Shown: one piece after another, positions 17,715 through 25,938 of the stretch
Position numbering within the stretch: the first letter of the stretch is position 1
Layout: each line of letters opens with the position of its first letter
Origin: Lusitaniella coriacea LEGE 07157
Lineage (GTDB): Bacteria > Cyanobacteriota > Cyanobacteriia > Cyanobacteriales > Spirulinaceae
NCBI RefSeq assembly: GCF_015207425.1
Contig: NZ_JADEWZ010000041.1
Location: 1 to 47,400, forward strand
Direction: 5' to 3'
DNA length: 47,400 bases
Notes under the pieces: generated by a model
Seen by the model: the letters and a program-made list of their open reading frames with translations, nothing else
Databases searched by the model: none
Told to the model about the DNA's origin: nothing
Translations under genes and position numbers: made by a program

Positions 17715-18644
17715 CTATCCTTCAATTTTTTCCATCACAATATACACGGGACGCTTCCTCACCTCATCAAAGGTTCGCCATAAATATTCTCCAATTACCC
17801 CTAAAAAGATGAGTTGAAATCCTCCAATTACTAACATTACAACCATTGTTGCCGCCCAACCCTCGACACTAATTTGAAAAGTTAAACGGTTAACAATAAT
17901 CGAAATCCCATACAAAAAACCTGCAAAGGCAAGGATGATTCCCATTCCCGTACAAGCCCGAATAGGGAAGTAAGAAAATTGAGTAATTACGCTCACGGCA
18001 AGTTCGATTTTTTTCCAAAAACTCCACCCAGATTTACCAACTTTTCGCTTACGGCGATCGTAAAACATTCGCGTTTGTCGGAAGCCACTCCACAGAATTT
18101 GTCCAGAAATATGGGAGTTTTTTTCTTGCATGGAAAGTAAGACATTAGCAACCGCGCGAGTAATCATAAACATATCTGCACCCGTTGAAGGCCAATCTTC
18201 CCATAACCAGTGCATGAAGCGATGGAATAGATGAGAAAACATTTTATCCAACCAGGCATCCGCACGAGTGTTGCGTACTGCCCAGGCTACATCATAGCCT
18301 TGTTGGATTTGAGCAAAGAGTTGCTCGACTAATTCTGGGGGTTCTTGTAAATCTTGAGGGAGAAAGGTGATATAGTCTCCCGTCGCTTCGTTAATCCCCG
18401 CTAAAATTGCAATATAAGATTTGAAATTTCTTGCCAAACGAATTGCCTTAAAAGTAAAGTATTTGGGTCGTATTTCACGAACAAGCTCAAATGTTCGATC
18501 TTTCGATCCATCATCGACAAAAACGACTTCTACGGAAAAAACATCTTTGTTTGAAATGGCAATTTCTTCGAGAGAGTCAAAGAGAGACAACAGTAAGTTT
18601 TCTGCATAATAGAGAGGAATAATAATTGAAACTTTGGGAGTCAT
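17715..18644 (-). CDS. Polyprenyl-phosphate glycosyltransferase (GT2, GtrB/DPM1-like)
   Basis: 309 residues. An N-terminal GT-A domain with VSIIIPLYYAE, VDDGSKDRTFE and FLPQDLQEPPELVEQ (the D-x-Q-[DE]-PPEL motif of the DPM1/GtrB group). Two C-terminal transmembrane helices follow (residues about 230-255 and 268-292), ending in GEYLWRTFDEVRKRP. Such enzymes put a sugar on undecaprenyl or dolichyl phosphate for later transfer outside the cytoplasmic membrane. The sugar is not deducible. It ends 71 bp upstream of pgi on the same strand, so read-through is possible. Confidence 0.85.
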   Translation of the reverse strand: MTPKVSIIIPLYYAENLLLSLFDSLEEIAISNKDVFSVEVVFVDDGSKDRTFELVREIRPKYFTFKAIRLARNFKSYIAILAGINEATGDYITFLPQDLQEPPELVEQLFAQIQQGYDVAWAVRNTRADAWLDKMFSHLFHRFMHWLWEDWPSTGADMFMITRAVANVLLSMQEKNSHISGQILWSGFRQTRMFYDRRKRKVGKSGWSFWKKIELAVSVITQFSYFPIRACTGMGIILAFAGFLYGISIIVNRLTFQISVEGWAATMVVMLVIGGFQLIFLGVIGEYLWRTFDEVRKRPVYIVMEKIEG

Positions 18645-18697
18645 ATAGCGAGATTAATTTACGATAAAATAAAGTAAAGCATGAATAGGCAATAAGT

Positions 18698-19072
18698 ATG
18701 ACTCCGGCATCGAAAAAAAATCCAATTATTATCCGTACAGAACGGGGAGCCGCGATCGCGGGTAAGCGGATTACAATCTATGATGTCCTCGATCGTCTCA
18801 ATGCAGGATGGACGCTAAAACAGATTGCGAACTGGCTTCCCCTGACAGAAGAAGAACTCAATGCAGTGCTGTCCTATATAGAAGAAAACTGTACTGAAGT
18901 CGAAGCAGAATATCAAACCGTTTTGCAAACACGAGAAGAAATTCGTCAGTATTGGGAAGAAAAAAATCAAAAACGGTTAGCTGAAATTGCAAAATTGCCG
19001 CCGCGATTGGGACAGGAAGAAATTCATGCTAAACTCCAAGCCCGGAAAGCACAGCTTGGACTAATCCCATGA
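18698..19072 (+). CDS. DUF433 domain protein, probable antitoxin partner
   Basis: 124 residues. The DUF433 helix-turn-helix-like domain spans about residues 8-65 (IIIRTERGAAIAGKRITIYDVL, read in two halves, then TLKQIANWLPLTEEEL). A charged helical C-terminus follows. DUF433 proteins commonly precede a small PIN-like/DUF5615 protein in putative toxin-antitoxin pairs. Here the stop overlaps the next ATG (ATGA), the usual translational coupling, but that partner is short. Confidence 0.75.
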   Translation: MTPASKKNPIIIRTERGAAIAGKRITIYDVLDRLNAGWTLKQIANWLPLTEEELNAVLSYIEENCTEVEAEYQTVLQTREEIRQYWEEKNQKRLAEIAKLPPRLGQEEIHAKLQARKAQLGLIP

Positions 19073-19248
19073 CGGTTCTGGTCGATCGTCACTTGAGGGG
19101 TTATGTTGTTCTTTTCCAGGGAACTTTGTCTGCTGAAAGTTGGCTCGATTTGGTGCCTATTCGCTTTGTGATGTTTGAAGAGGTGAATTTAGCAGATGAT
19201 AGTAGCGATCGCGCAGTTTGGAAATTGGCTCAAAAAAATAACGATTAA
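19069..19248 (+). pseudogene. Truncated PIN-like/DUF5615-type partner of the DUF433 gene
   Basis: 59 residues starting at an ATG that overlaps the DUF433 stop. It begins MTVLVDRHLRG and continues through WLDLVPIRFVMFEEV and SSDRAVWKLAQKNN, matching from memory the N-terminal half of cyanobacterial proteins of about 120-140 residues in this position. Those continue with a strand (ILLT) and a nucleic-acid-like C-terminal half, absent here because a stop follows immediately. The convergent purN gene starts its 3' end 42 bp on. Likely a remnant, or a minimal toxin half. Confidence 0.6.
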
Positions 19249-19290
19249 CGATCGCGCTCCCACAGAACTTAAACCTGAATCCCACACGAG

Positions 19291-19956
19291 TCAAGGGTTT
19301 TGGGATTGAAGTGCAGCCAACGCGATCGCGCGAGGAAAAATTTCGTGTTCTTGGATTTGAATGCGAGCGTGTAGCGTTTCCGGGGTATCGTCCTCTAGGA
19401 CGGGAACCACAGCTTGAGCCAGAATGGGCCCGCAATCGACCTCAAGGGAAACGCGGTGTACGGTACACCCCGCTACCTTTACCCCGGCATTCAAAGCTTG
19501 CTCGATCGCGCGAATTCCAGGGAAACTAGGCAAAAGGCTGGGGTGAATATTGAGAATTCGATCGGGAAACGCATCGATCAGCACCGGAGTGACAATGCGC
19601 ATCCACCCCGCCATAATCGTCCATTCCGCCCCATATTCTTTTAAAGTAGCGACAATTCCGCGATCTAACTCCTCTCTGCGTTTGAATTCGCGATGATCCA
19701 ATAAAACGGAGGGAATACCCCACTTTTTGGCACGATCCGCCGCCTTTGCCTGGGGATTATTGTAGATCAGGACTCGAATTTCGGCGTTGAGTTGACCGCA
19801 ATCGATCGCGCGCGCGATCGCCTCGAAATTGCTGCCACTCCCCGATGCAAGCACCCCTAACCTTAAAGTTTGCCCAATCGCCAACGCCTCCCAAGATCGA
19901 TCGGGAGAAATGAAAGCAGGGGTATTTAATTCTGGGACGCGATCGCGTTCAATCAT
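19291..19956 (-). CDS. purN: Phosphoribosylglycinamide formyltransferase
   Basis: 221 residues. It transfers the formyl group of 10-formyl-tetrahydrofolate to GAR, step three of purine synthesis. Visible: nucleotide-binding LGVLASGSGSNFEAI, the catalytic block ILNIHPSLLPSFPG with its Asn and His, and HRVSLEVDCGPILAQ with the catalytic Asp. A roughly 30-residue N-terminal extension precedes the core, as in other cyanobacterial versions; a later start cannot be excluded. Confidence 0.92.
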   Translation of the reverse strand: MIERDRVPELNTPAFISPDRSWEALAIGQTLRLGVLASGSGSNFEAIARAIDCGQLNAEIRVLIYNNPQAKAADRAKKWGIPSVLLDHREFKRREELDRGIVATLKEYGAEWTIMAGWMRIVTPVLIDAFPDRILNIHPSLLPSFPGIRAIEQALNAGVKVAGCTVHRVSLEVDCGPILAQAVVPVLEDDTPETLHARIQIQEHEIFPRAIALAALQSQNP

Positions 19957-20044
19957 AATTCAATTCACATTAATATCGAATTCACCGCAAAATTTGGGCA
20001 TTTTTAAAACAAAGCCATTTCTATGCACTCAATCAAGATAATCC

Positions 20045-22690
20045 GTGAAGTACACAACTGCCCGCTCTATTTTGCCATCTCTCCTCATCCTTACACTAGG
20101 ACTGAGCGCAACATCAGCAACAGCACAAATTGCTTCCGACGGAACAACAAACACCATCGTTGTACCTGCGGGTAACATTTTTACCATTCTGGGCGGCACA
20201 ACGGCAGGAAGCAACCTTTTCCACAGCTTTTCTCAATTCTCCGTTCCCACAGGAGGAACCGCCTTTTTCGGCAACGATGCCAACATTGCCAACATTTTTG
20301 CTCGCGTGACGGGAGGGAGTATCTCCAATATTGATGGCATTATTGCCACCCAAAACCCAGCCAACCTCTTTCTCCTCAACCCCAACGGCATTATTTTTGG
20401 TCCCAACGCAACCCTCGCAATCAGGGGTTCTTTTTTTGCCAGCAGTGCTGAGAGTATTGTTTTTAAAGATGGGGTTGAATTTAGCGCCGCGCAACCCAGC
20501 GCACTCCTCAGCGTCAACGTTCCCGTTGGCTTGCAAATGGGTTCCAATCCCGGTTCAATTATCAATCAATCGAGAGCAAGTTTTTTCGGTCAAACAGTAG
20601 GACTTTCCACCATTGCCCCCAAGACAACCATCGGATTGGTGGGGGGAGAAGTCAACCTGACTGGGGGAGGAATCACCGCCGTGGGGGGACGGATTGAAAT
20701 TGGTGCGGTGGGAAGCAATAGTTTTGTGGGGTTAGTTCCCGACGCGATGGGATACCGCTTAAACTACAACAGCACAAATTCCTTTGCAGATATCAACCTC
20801 TCCCAACAAGCTTTTATTAATGGGTTGGAAAACACCAACGTTCAACTCAGAGGAGATCGCGTGCGCCTCACCGAGGGAGCGAATATCGTTTCCCTAACGA
20901 CGGGAAATTTCAACGGCGGTACGATAAACATCGACGCGCGACAGATTGAAATGGACAATCGTGCGGGAATTGTCAGCATCACGACAACAACGACAACAGG
21001 GGCAACCATTAACCTCCGTGCCTCCGAATCGATGAATTTAGTGGGGGTTGGCTCGACGCAAGCGCTGCAAGACACTTCTGCCATTTTGCAAGGAACTTTC
21101 AACCCCGCAAACGTTGGAACTACAATTACCTCAGTCACAACGAGGAGTGGTACTGCTGGAAAGATTAATATCGAGTCCCCCGCGATTAGCTTTAGCAACG
21201 GCGGACTGCTGGTGACGACAACCATTGGTAGCGGAACGGCAGGGTCATTGCAACTCAACGCAACCAATAGAATAACAGTAGACAGTGCGAGCGTTTTCTC
21301 TGGACCGGTTCAGGGATCGACCGGAAACGGCGGTTCGATCGCGATTAATGCCACCGATATCATCCTCTCGGATTCGCGTCCTTCACTTCCCTCTCTTCGG
21401 GATTTGTCCCTCCGGGCTAACGCATTTCGCAGCGCGATCGCGTCCTCCACCTTTGGCACGGGTGCGGCAGGCGATATTGACGTTCAAACCAAAACGCTGC
21501 GGATATTAGACGGGTCGGGGATTACAAACAATAGTATTGCCGATATCGCGCCCAACGCGGGAGCAGGGGGCAATCTTTCAATCGTTGCTTCCGACTGGGT
21601 GGAAATCCAAGGAACCTCCAGAGATGGTGTATCAATAAGCGAATTAGATAGCTCGACAGATTCCACATCTCGAGCAGGCAATCTAACTGTCTCAACCGGG
21701 CGTTTATTGATTCGCGACAGCGCGCGAATCACTGCCGCAACCGCAGGAGGCGATGGGGGTCGAATTGCCCTCCGAGCAAGGGATTCTATTACCCTCAACA
21801 ATCGGGGCGCGATCGTCACCAGCGCATCCAACACCGCCACAGGGAATAGCGGTAGCATCCTTCTCGATACAGGGAACCTCAACCTCACCGATTCCCAAAT
21901 CGCGGCAAATAACCTCTCCTCCGGCGGACAAGGGGGTAGCCTCAACATCTCCACCCGCCAAAACCTCAAAATGACTCGCAGCAGCATTACCGCCACCACC
22001 ACCAGTGGGAATGGAGGGGACATTAACCTTCGAGTGGGCGAACTTCTCTTGATGCGAGACAACAGTCTCATCTCCACCACCGCAGGACAATCAGGAGCCG
22101 GGGGAAATGGCGGAAACATCAACATCACAGCGCCCTCGATCGTAGGGGTTCCCACGGAAAATAGCGACATCACCGCTAATGCCTTTACTGGAGACGGCGG
22201 CAATATTCAAATTACAACCAACAATATTTTTGGATTGCAGTTTCGTCCCCAACTCACCCCCAAAAGCGATATCACCGCCAGCTCTCAATTTGGCGTGAAT
22301 GGAACGGTCACGGTCAACCGCTTGGATGTAGACCCCGCACAAGGACTCACTCAATTATCCGTCAATCTGACCGATCCCAGCGAGCGCATTATCTCCAGTT
22401 GTGCCGCCGCTCAGGGAAATCGCTTTATCGTCACCGGACGCGGAGGATTTCCCCCCAATCCCAACGAACCCTTGAGAAGCAGCAGTACTTGGTCGGATAT
22501 TCGGGATTTATCTGAGTTTCGGGGAGAGACGGCAGAGGTTGAAGTAGAACAAGCAGAAAGTATTGAAGCCAATAGTTGGCGCATCAACGAAGAGGGAAAT
22601 GTAGAATTGGTTGCCGTAATGACCAACACAGAAGCATCAACCCCTACCATTAACTGTGCTGAGATTCACGCAGAAGCTTCATCGCCATAG
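20045..22690 (+). CDS. Filamentous haemagglutinin N-terminal domain secreted protein (two-partner secretion exoprotein)
   Basis: 881 residues with a GTG start. A Sec signal peptide (about residues 1-27, ending near ATA-QI) is followed by the TPS/FHA secretion domain: FHSFSQFSVPTGG, ANIFARVTGG, and LFLLNPNGIIFG with the NPNG hallmark. The rest is an irregular beta-helix rich in Ser, Thr, Gly and Asn (many GNGGxI-type turns). The C-terminal 100 residues contain a single Cys pair region (ISSCAAAQGNRF and TINCAEIH). Such proteins cross the outer membrane through a TpsB/CdiB-type partner, but no partner gene is nearby. Likely a surface or S-layer-like protein; adhesive function is inferred only. 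Its stop abuts the stop of the next, convergent gene. Confidence 0.85.
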   Translation: MKYTTARSILPSLLILTLGLSATSATAQIASDGTTNTIVVPAGNIFTILGGTTAGSNLFHSFSQFSVPTGGTAFFGNDANIANIFARVTGGSISNIDGIIATQNPANLFLLNPNGIIFGPNATLAIRGSFFASSAESIVFKDGVEFSAAQPSALLSVNVPVGLQMGSNPGSIINQSRASFFGQTVGLSTIAPKTTIGLVGGEVNLTGGGITAVGGRIEIGAVGSNSFVGLVPDAMGYRLNYNSTNSFADINLSQQAFINGLENTNVQLRGDRVRLTEGANIVSLTTGNFNGGTINIDARQIEMDNRAGIVSITTTTTTGATINLRASESMNLVGVGSTQALQDTSAILQGTFNPANVGTTITSVTTRSGTAGKINIESPAISFSNGGLLVTTTIGSGTAGSLQLNATNRITVDSASVFSGPVQGSTGNGGSIAINATDIILSDSRPSLPSLRDLSLRANAFRSAIASSTFGTGAAGDIDVQTKTLRILDGSGITNNSIADIAPNAGAGGNLSIVASDWVEIQGTSRDGVSISELDSSTDSTSRAGNLTVSTGRLLIRDSARITAATAGGDGGRIALRARDSITLNNRGAIVTSASNTATGNSGSILLDTGNLNLTDSQIAANNLSSGGQGGSLNISTRQNLKMTRSSITATTTSGNGGDINLRVGELLLMRDNSLISTTAGQSGAGGNGGNINITAPSIVGVPTENSDITANAFTGDGGNIQITTNNIFGLQFRPQLTPKSDITASSQFGVNGTVTVNRLDVDPAQGLTQLSVNLTDPSERIISSCAAAQGNRFIVTGRGGFPPNPNEPLRSSSTWSDIRDLSEFRGETAEVEVEQAESIEANSWRINEEGNVELVAVMTNTEASTPTINCAEIHAEASSP

Positions 22691-23587
22691 CTAAGAATTG
22701 CGTTTCCACAACCCTTTCAATTCTCGCAACAACGGCGGTTGTAGAGATGTTTTTACCGGATGGGTTAACAGTCCTTGTGTCGGACTTAAAAGAAACGCCA
22801 GCACAAAAAATCCCGTTGCCACTAAAACAATTGCAGGACCCGATGGGAGGTTATAGAAATAGCTAAGATACATTCCACTAATACTCGAAACAACCCCAAA
22901 ACCAACCCCAACCATCATCATGTGGTGCAACCGACGAACTAACAAATAGGCCGTTGCTGCGGGGGTGACTAACAATGAGAGAACCAAAATGACACCCACA
23001 GCTTTTAAACTTGCCACAATCGTCATGCCAATCAGAATCATTAAACTTAAATCCAACAAATTCACGGGCAACCCCACTGCTTGAGCGCCTAGCTTATCGA
23101 AGGTATAAAAGAGCAATTCTTTGTATAGTAAAATAACAATAAAAAGAACGATAAATGCAATGATTAATGTGTCGCGAACATCTCCCGATGTGACTCCTAA
23201 AATATTACCAAATAGGAAGTGATTGAGGTCGATTTTATTGTCCTTTTGAATGACCGTAATTAGAGTGATTCCCAAGGCAAAAAAGGCAGAGAAAACAATT
23301 CCCATTGCTGCATCTTCTTTGATTTGCGATCGCGCGCGAATCAGATTAATACAAACCGTACTAATAATTCCCGCCACAAATGCCCCAATGAAAATATTAG
23401 CGCCCATTAGGAACGCGATCGCCAATCCCGGTAAAACCGAATGACTAATTGCATCTCCTAACAACGCCAAGCGCTGTACCATCAGGAAACTGCCCACCAC
23501 CGCGCAAATAGCACCCACCGTAATCGCAACGACGAGCGATCGCGTCATAAAATCGTACTTTAAAGGTTCGAGAAGTATTTCTAGCAT
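22691..23587 (-). CDS. Metal ABC transporter permease (ABC-3 family)
   Basis: 298 residues with eight or so hydrophobic helices of the ZnuB/MntB/TroC family. Characteristic stretches: VGSFLMVQRLALLGDAISHSVLPG and VGVILVLSLLVTPAATAYLL. It forms the membrane channel for Zn, Mn or Fe import together with the ATPase gene upstream and the binding-protein gene across the divergent promoter. The TAG stop directly abuts the TAG of the opposite gene with no bases between. A 142-bp gap separates it from the ATPase gene, so co-transcription is likely but not tight. Confidence 0.88.
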   Translation of the reverse strand: MLEILLEPLKYDFMTRSLVVAITVGAICAVVGSFLMVQRLALLGDAISHSVLPGLAIAFLMGANIFIGAFVAGIISTVCINLIRARSQIKEDAAMGIVFSAFFALGITLITVIQKDNKIDLNHFLFGNILGVTSGDVRDTLIIAFIVLFIVILLYKELLFYTFDKLGAQAVGLPVNLLDLSLMILIGMTIVASLKAVGVILVLSLLVTPAATAYLLVRRLHHMMMVGVGFGVVSSISGMYLSYFYNLPSGPAIVLVATGFFVLAFLLSPTQGLLTHPVKTSLQPPLLRELKGLWKRNS

Positions 23588-23729
23588 CAGTTATTCAAGA
23601 AACAAGTTGGCAATAGGAAAAACCTATACTTACTCCCCTCGCCCAGGATTGGGAGAGAGTCTGGGGGAGAGGGCTTGTGGGTAATACGCATCAGACATAA
23701 TTTTGAACTCTGAACTCTAAATTCAAAAA

Positions 23730-24485
23730 CTACGCCGCAACAGAAGATTCATTCTCTCCAAAAAACACAACCTTCCCCCCATAAGCGCGGTAAAGATTTT
23801 CCTCTTGCAACACCGCTTGTCGAGACTCCGCCGCAATCAACTCCTTATTCAACAAAATTAGATCGTCAAAATTCGTAATCGATTCCCCCAAATCGTGATT
23901 CACCACCACCACAGTTTTTCCCGCATCTGCCAACTCGCGAAAAATCTCAAAAATAATATATTCGGTTTTTTGATCGACTCCCACAAACGGTTCGTCAAAA
24001 CAGAAAATCTCTGCTTCTTGTGCCAAAGATCGCGCTAAAAAGACACGCTGCTGCTGTCCCCCAGAAAGTTGTCCGATGGGACGATTGCTGTAGGCGCTCA
24101 TTCCCACCCGTTCCAAAGCATCTGCGGCAATTCGGCGACTCACTCCAGAGAAACGGCGAAACCATCCCGTCTTGCGCGTGCGTCCCATCAACACCACATC
24201 CCACACCGTCGCCGGATACGTCCAATCAATTTGCGTCCGTTGCGGCACATAAGCAACTCGTTCCAACTGTTCGCTTAAAGGTCGATCCCCATACATCACC
24301 GAACTTCCCATTGCGGGAATTAACCCCAACATTGCCTTGAGGAGCGTACTTTTTCCCGCACCATTGGGACCGATCGCGCCCGTGAGTCGTCCGGGGTGTA
24401 TCCTGAGCGTGACATCCCGCAACGCCTCTACCGTTCGGTAATACACGCTGAGATGGTTAACAACGATCGCGGAACTCTCCTGCAT
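23730..24485 (-). CDS. Metal ABC transporter ATP-binding protein
   Basis: 251 residues. Walker A GAIGPNGAGKSTLLKAM, Q-loop in YVPQRTQIDW, signature QLSGGQQQRVFLARSLAQ, Walker B EIFCFDEPFVGVD and the switch His in VVVNHDLGE. The YVPQR and DW features are typical of the Mn/Zn/Fe chelate group (MntA, ZnuC, TroB). First gene of the leftward unit with the permease gene. It is divergent from the binding-protein gene over 84 bp, which must hold both promoters. Confidence 0.9.
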   Translation of the reverse strand: MQESSAIVVNHLSVYYRTVEALRDVTLRIHPGRLTGAIGPNGAGKSTLLKAMLGLIPAMGSSVMYGDRPLSEQLERVAYVPQRTQIDWTYPATVWDVVLMGRTRKTGWFRRFSGVSRRIAADALERVGMSAYSNRPIGQLSGGQQQRVFLARSLAQEAEIFCFDEPFVGVDQKTEYIIFEIFRELADAGKTVVVVNHDLGESITNFDDLILLNKELIAAESRQAVLQEENLYRAYGGKVVFFGENESSVAA

Positions 24486-24569
24486 AGCAAATTCTCCTCA
24501 ATTGCATTGACCCTTTTCAGTAGTGTAACGTAAAAAATGAAAGAAATATGATAACACTTTGAAAGGATT

Positions 24570-25517
24570 ATGAAAGCAATCACTCACCTTAAAACCCTTC
24601 TCGCCAGTGCAATCTTGGGAGGACTTCTCGCAAGCTGCAATCCTCTAACCCAACCCAAAAACACCGATGGCAAACCCACCGTCGTTTCCACCAGTACGAT
24701 TATTGAAAACCTCACCACAGAAATTGGCGGCGAGGAAATCGAACATCAAGGCATCCTCAAACCCGGTGCAGATCCCCATGTTTACGAACCCGTCCCTGCC
24801 GATAGCGTCGCCTTTGAAGAAGCAGATTTAATTCTCTATAACGGCTATCACCTCGAACCCGGTTTAATTAAAATTATGGAAGCCGCAGGAGTCGATGCAA
24901 AAAAAATTGCAGTTGGGGAAGTCGTCACCCCCATCCAAAACAAGCAAAAAGGAGAAATTGTACCGGATCCTCACGTTTGGGGAAGCGCCAAAAATGGCAT
25001 TCTGATGGCGAACGCAATTCGCGACGCACTTATCGAACTTTCCCCTGAAGATCGTGCCATTTTTCAAGAAAATGCAGCGCAACTTATTGCTGAATTGGAA
25101 CAATTAGATATTTGGATTCAAGAACAGATTGCAACCATTCCCGAAGAACGACGCAGATTGGTTACCACCCACGATGCTTTTGAATATTACGCCACCACCT
25201 ACGGATTAGAAATTACGGGAACCTTGATTGGCATGAGTACCGAAGAACAACCCAGCGCGCAAACCGTGAAGCGCCTTGCAGACAGCATTAAAGCCACTGG
25301 CGTACCTGCCATTTTCGCCGAAACGACAATTAATCCCCAACTGATTACCACCGTCGCACAGGAAGCGGGAGTCAAATTAGCACCCCAGCAGCTTTATTCC
25401 GACTCCATTGGCACGCCGGGAAGCGAAGGGGATAGTTATGTCAAAATGCTCGTGGCGAATACTAAGGCGATTGTCGAGGCTTTGGGGGGAACGTACGCGC
25501 CGTTTGAAGCGTTATAG
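24570..25517 (+). CDS. Metal ABC transporter substrate-binding lipoprotein (ZnuA/TroA-like)
   Basis: 315 residues. The lipoprotein signal has the lipobox LLASC (Cys about residue 23). The cluster 9 binding fold shows four candidate ligands: His in DPHVYEP, His in DPHVWG, His in VTTHDAFEYY and Asp in LYSDSIG. A His third ligand (in place of Glu in cyanobacterial MntC) resembles TroA/ZnuA, but the His-rich loop of typical ZnuA is missing; the corresponding segment is IQNKQKGEIV. Zn, Mn or Fe cannot be distinguished from this alone. Divergent from its ATPase and permease genes. Confidence 0.87.
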   Translation: MKAITHLKTLLASAILGGLLASCNPLTQPKNTDGKPTVVSTSTIIENLTTEIGGEEIEHQGILKPGADPHVYEPVPADSVAFEEADLILYNGYHLEPGLIKIMEAAGVDAKKIAVGEVVTPIQNKQKGEIVPDPHVWGSAKNGILMANAIRDALIELSPEDRAIFQENAAQLIAELEQLDIWIQEQIATIPEERRRLVTTHDAFEYYATTYGLEITGTLIGMSTEEQPSAQTVKRLADSIKATGVPAIFAETTINPQLITTVAQEAGVKLAPQQLYSDSIGTPGSEGDSYVKMLVANTKAIVEALGGTYAPFEAL

Positions 25518-25565
25518 CGCTACAAAGTTAAGAGTACACAATCTCACAAGCCATAACCTATAGCT

Positions 25566-25582
25566 GGTGGGCGTTGCCCACC
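25566..25582 (+). repeat. GGTGGGC-GTT-GCCCACC hairpin
   Basis: A 7-bp perfect stem 49 bases after the binding-protein stop. This hairpin type (GGTGGGCNNTGCCCACC) is, from general knowledge, a common cyanobacterial dispersed repeat. It may serve as a terminator, although no T-run follows. Confidence 0.5.
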
Positions 25583-25617
25583 CTTGTATGTTGAGGCTGA
25601 CACGGTGATGCGGAGAG

Positions 25618-25663
25618 AGGTCGGAACGCCTCTGAGGTTTCCTCAGAGGACGCAAGCCGACCT
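25618..25663. repeat. REP-like hairpin element, copy 2
   Basis: Outer stem AGGTCGG (25618-25624) with CCGACCT (25657-25663), and inner stem CTCTGAGG (25630-25637), loop TTT, CCTCAGAG (25641-25648). It is the inverted counterpart of 13467-13511 and is likewise followed by the gggagacacggagacgggg repeat. Confidence 0.75.
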
Positions 25664-25725
25664 AGGGGAGACACGGAGACGGGGAAACGATCTACCCACA
25701 AATTGAAAATTGACAGACCACTAGA

Positions 25726-25796
25726 AGCGGGCGGCGAGAATCGAACTCGCATCATTAGCTTGGAAGGCTAAGGTTTTACCACTAAACTACGCCCGC
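25726..25796 (-). tRNA. trnG-TCC: tRNA-Gly(TCC)
   Basis: A 71-nt cloverleaf. Acceptor GCGGGCG pairs with CGCCCGC. The anticodon stem TTAGC/GCTAA encloses the loop CTTCCAA with anticodon TCC, and the T-arm contains GTTCGATTC. No CCA is encoded. All stems are perfect. Confidence 0.95.
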
Positions 25797-25938
25797 AGAT
25801 TTCAGCGAATATTATTTTAGCATAAGGATTCGCGATCTCGCAGAGCCGCGTCGGAGATGCGGCAACAATCCTTTCCCCCCTTCAGGGCGAGATGTAGTAA
25901 GCTGTTCCACATCTAATTATTCTTGCCCTGCTGCGCCA

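Noticed and set aside
20842-22203. Long minus-strand open frames inside the secreted-protein gene
   Set aside because: They are shadows caused by the biased codon composition of the beta-helix repeats; no start signals or family features.
24486-24569. Zur, Fur or ManR operator in the divergent metal-transporter promoter
   Set aside because: Only AT-rich partial inverted matches (AGTGTAAC...TGATAACACT) were seen; no full known box could be supported.
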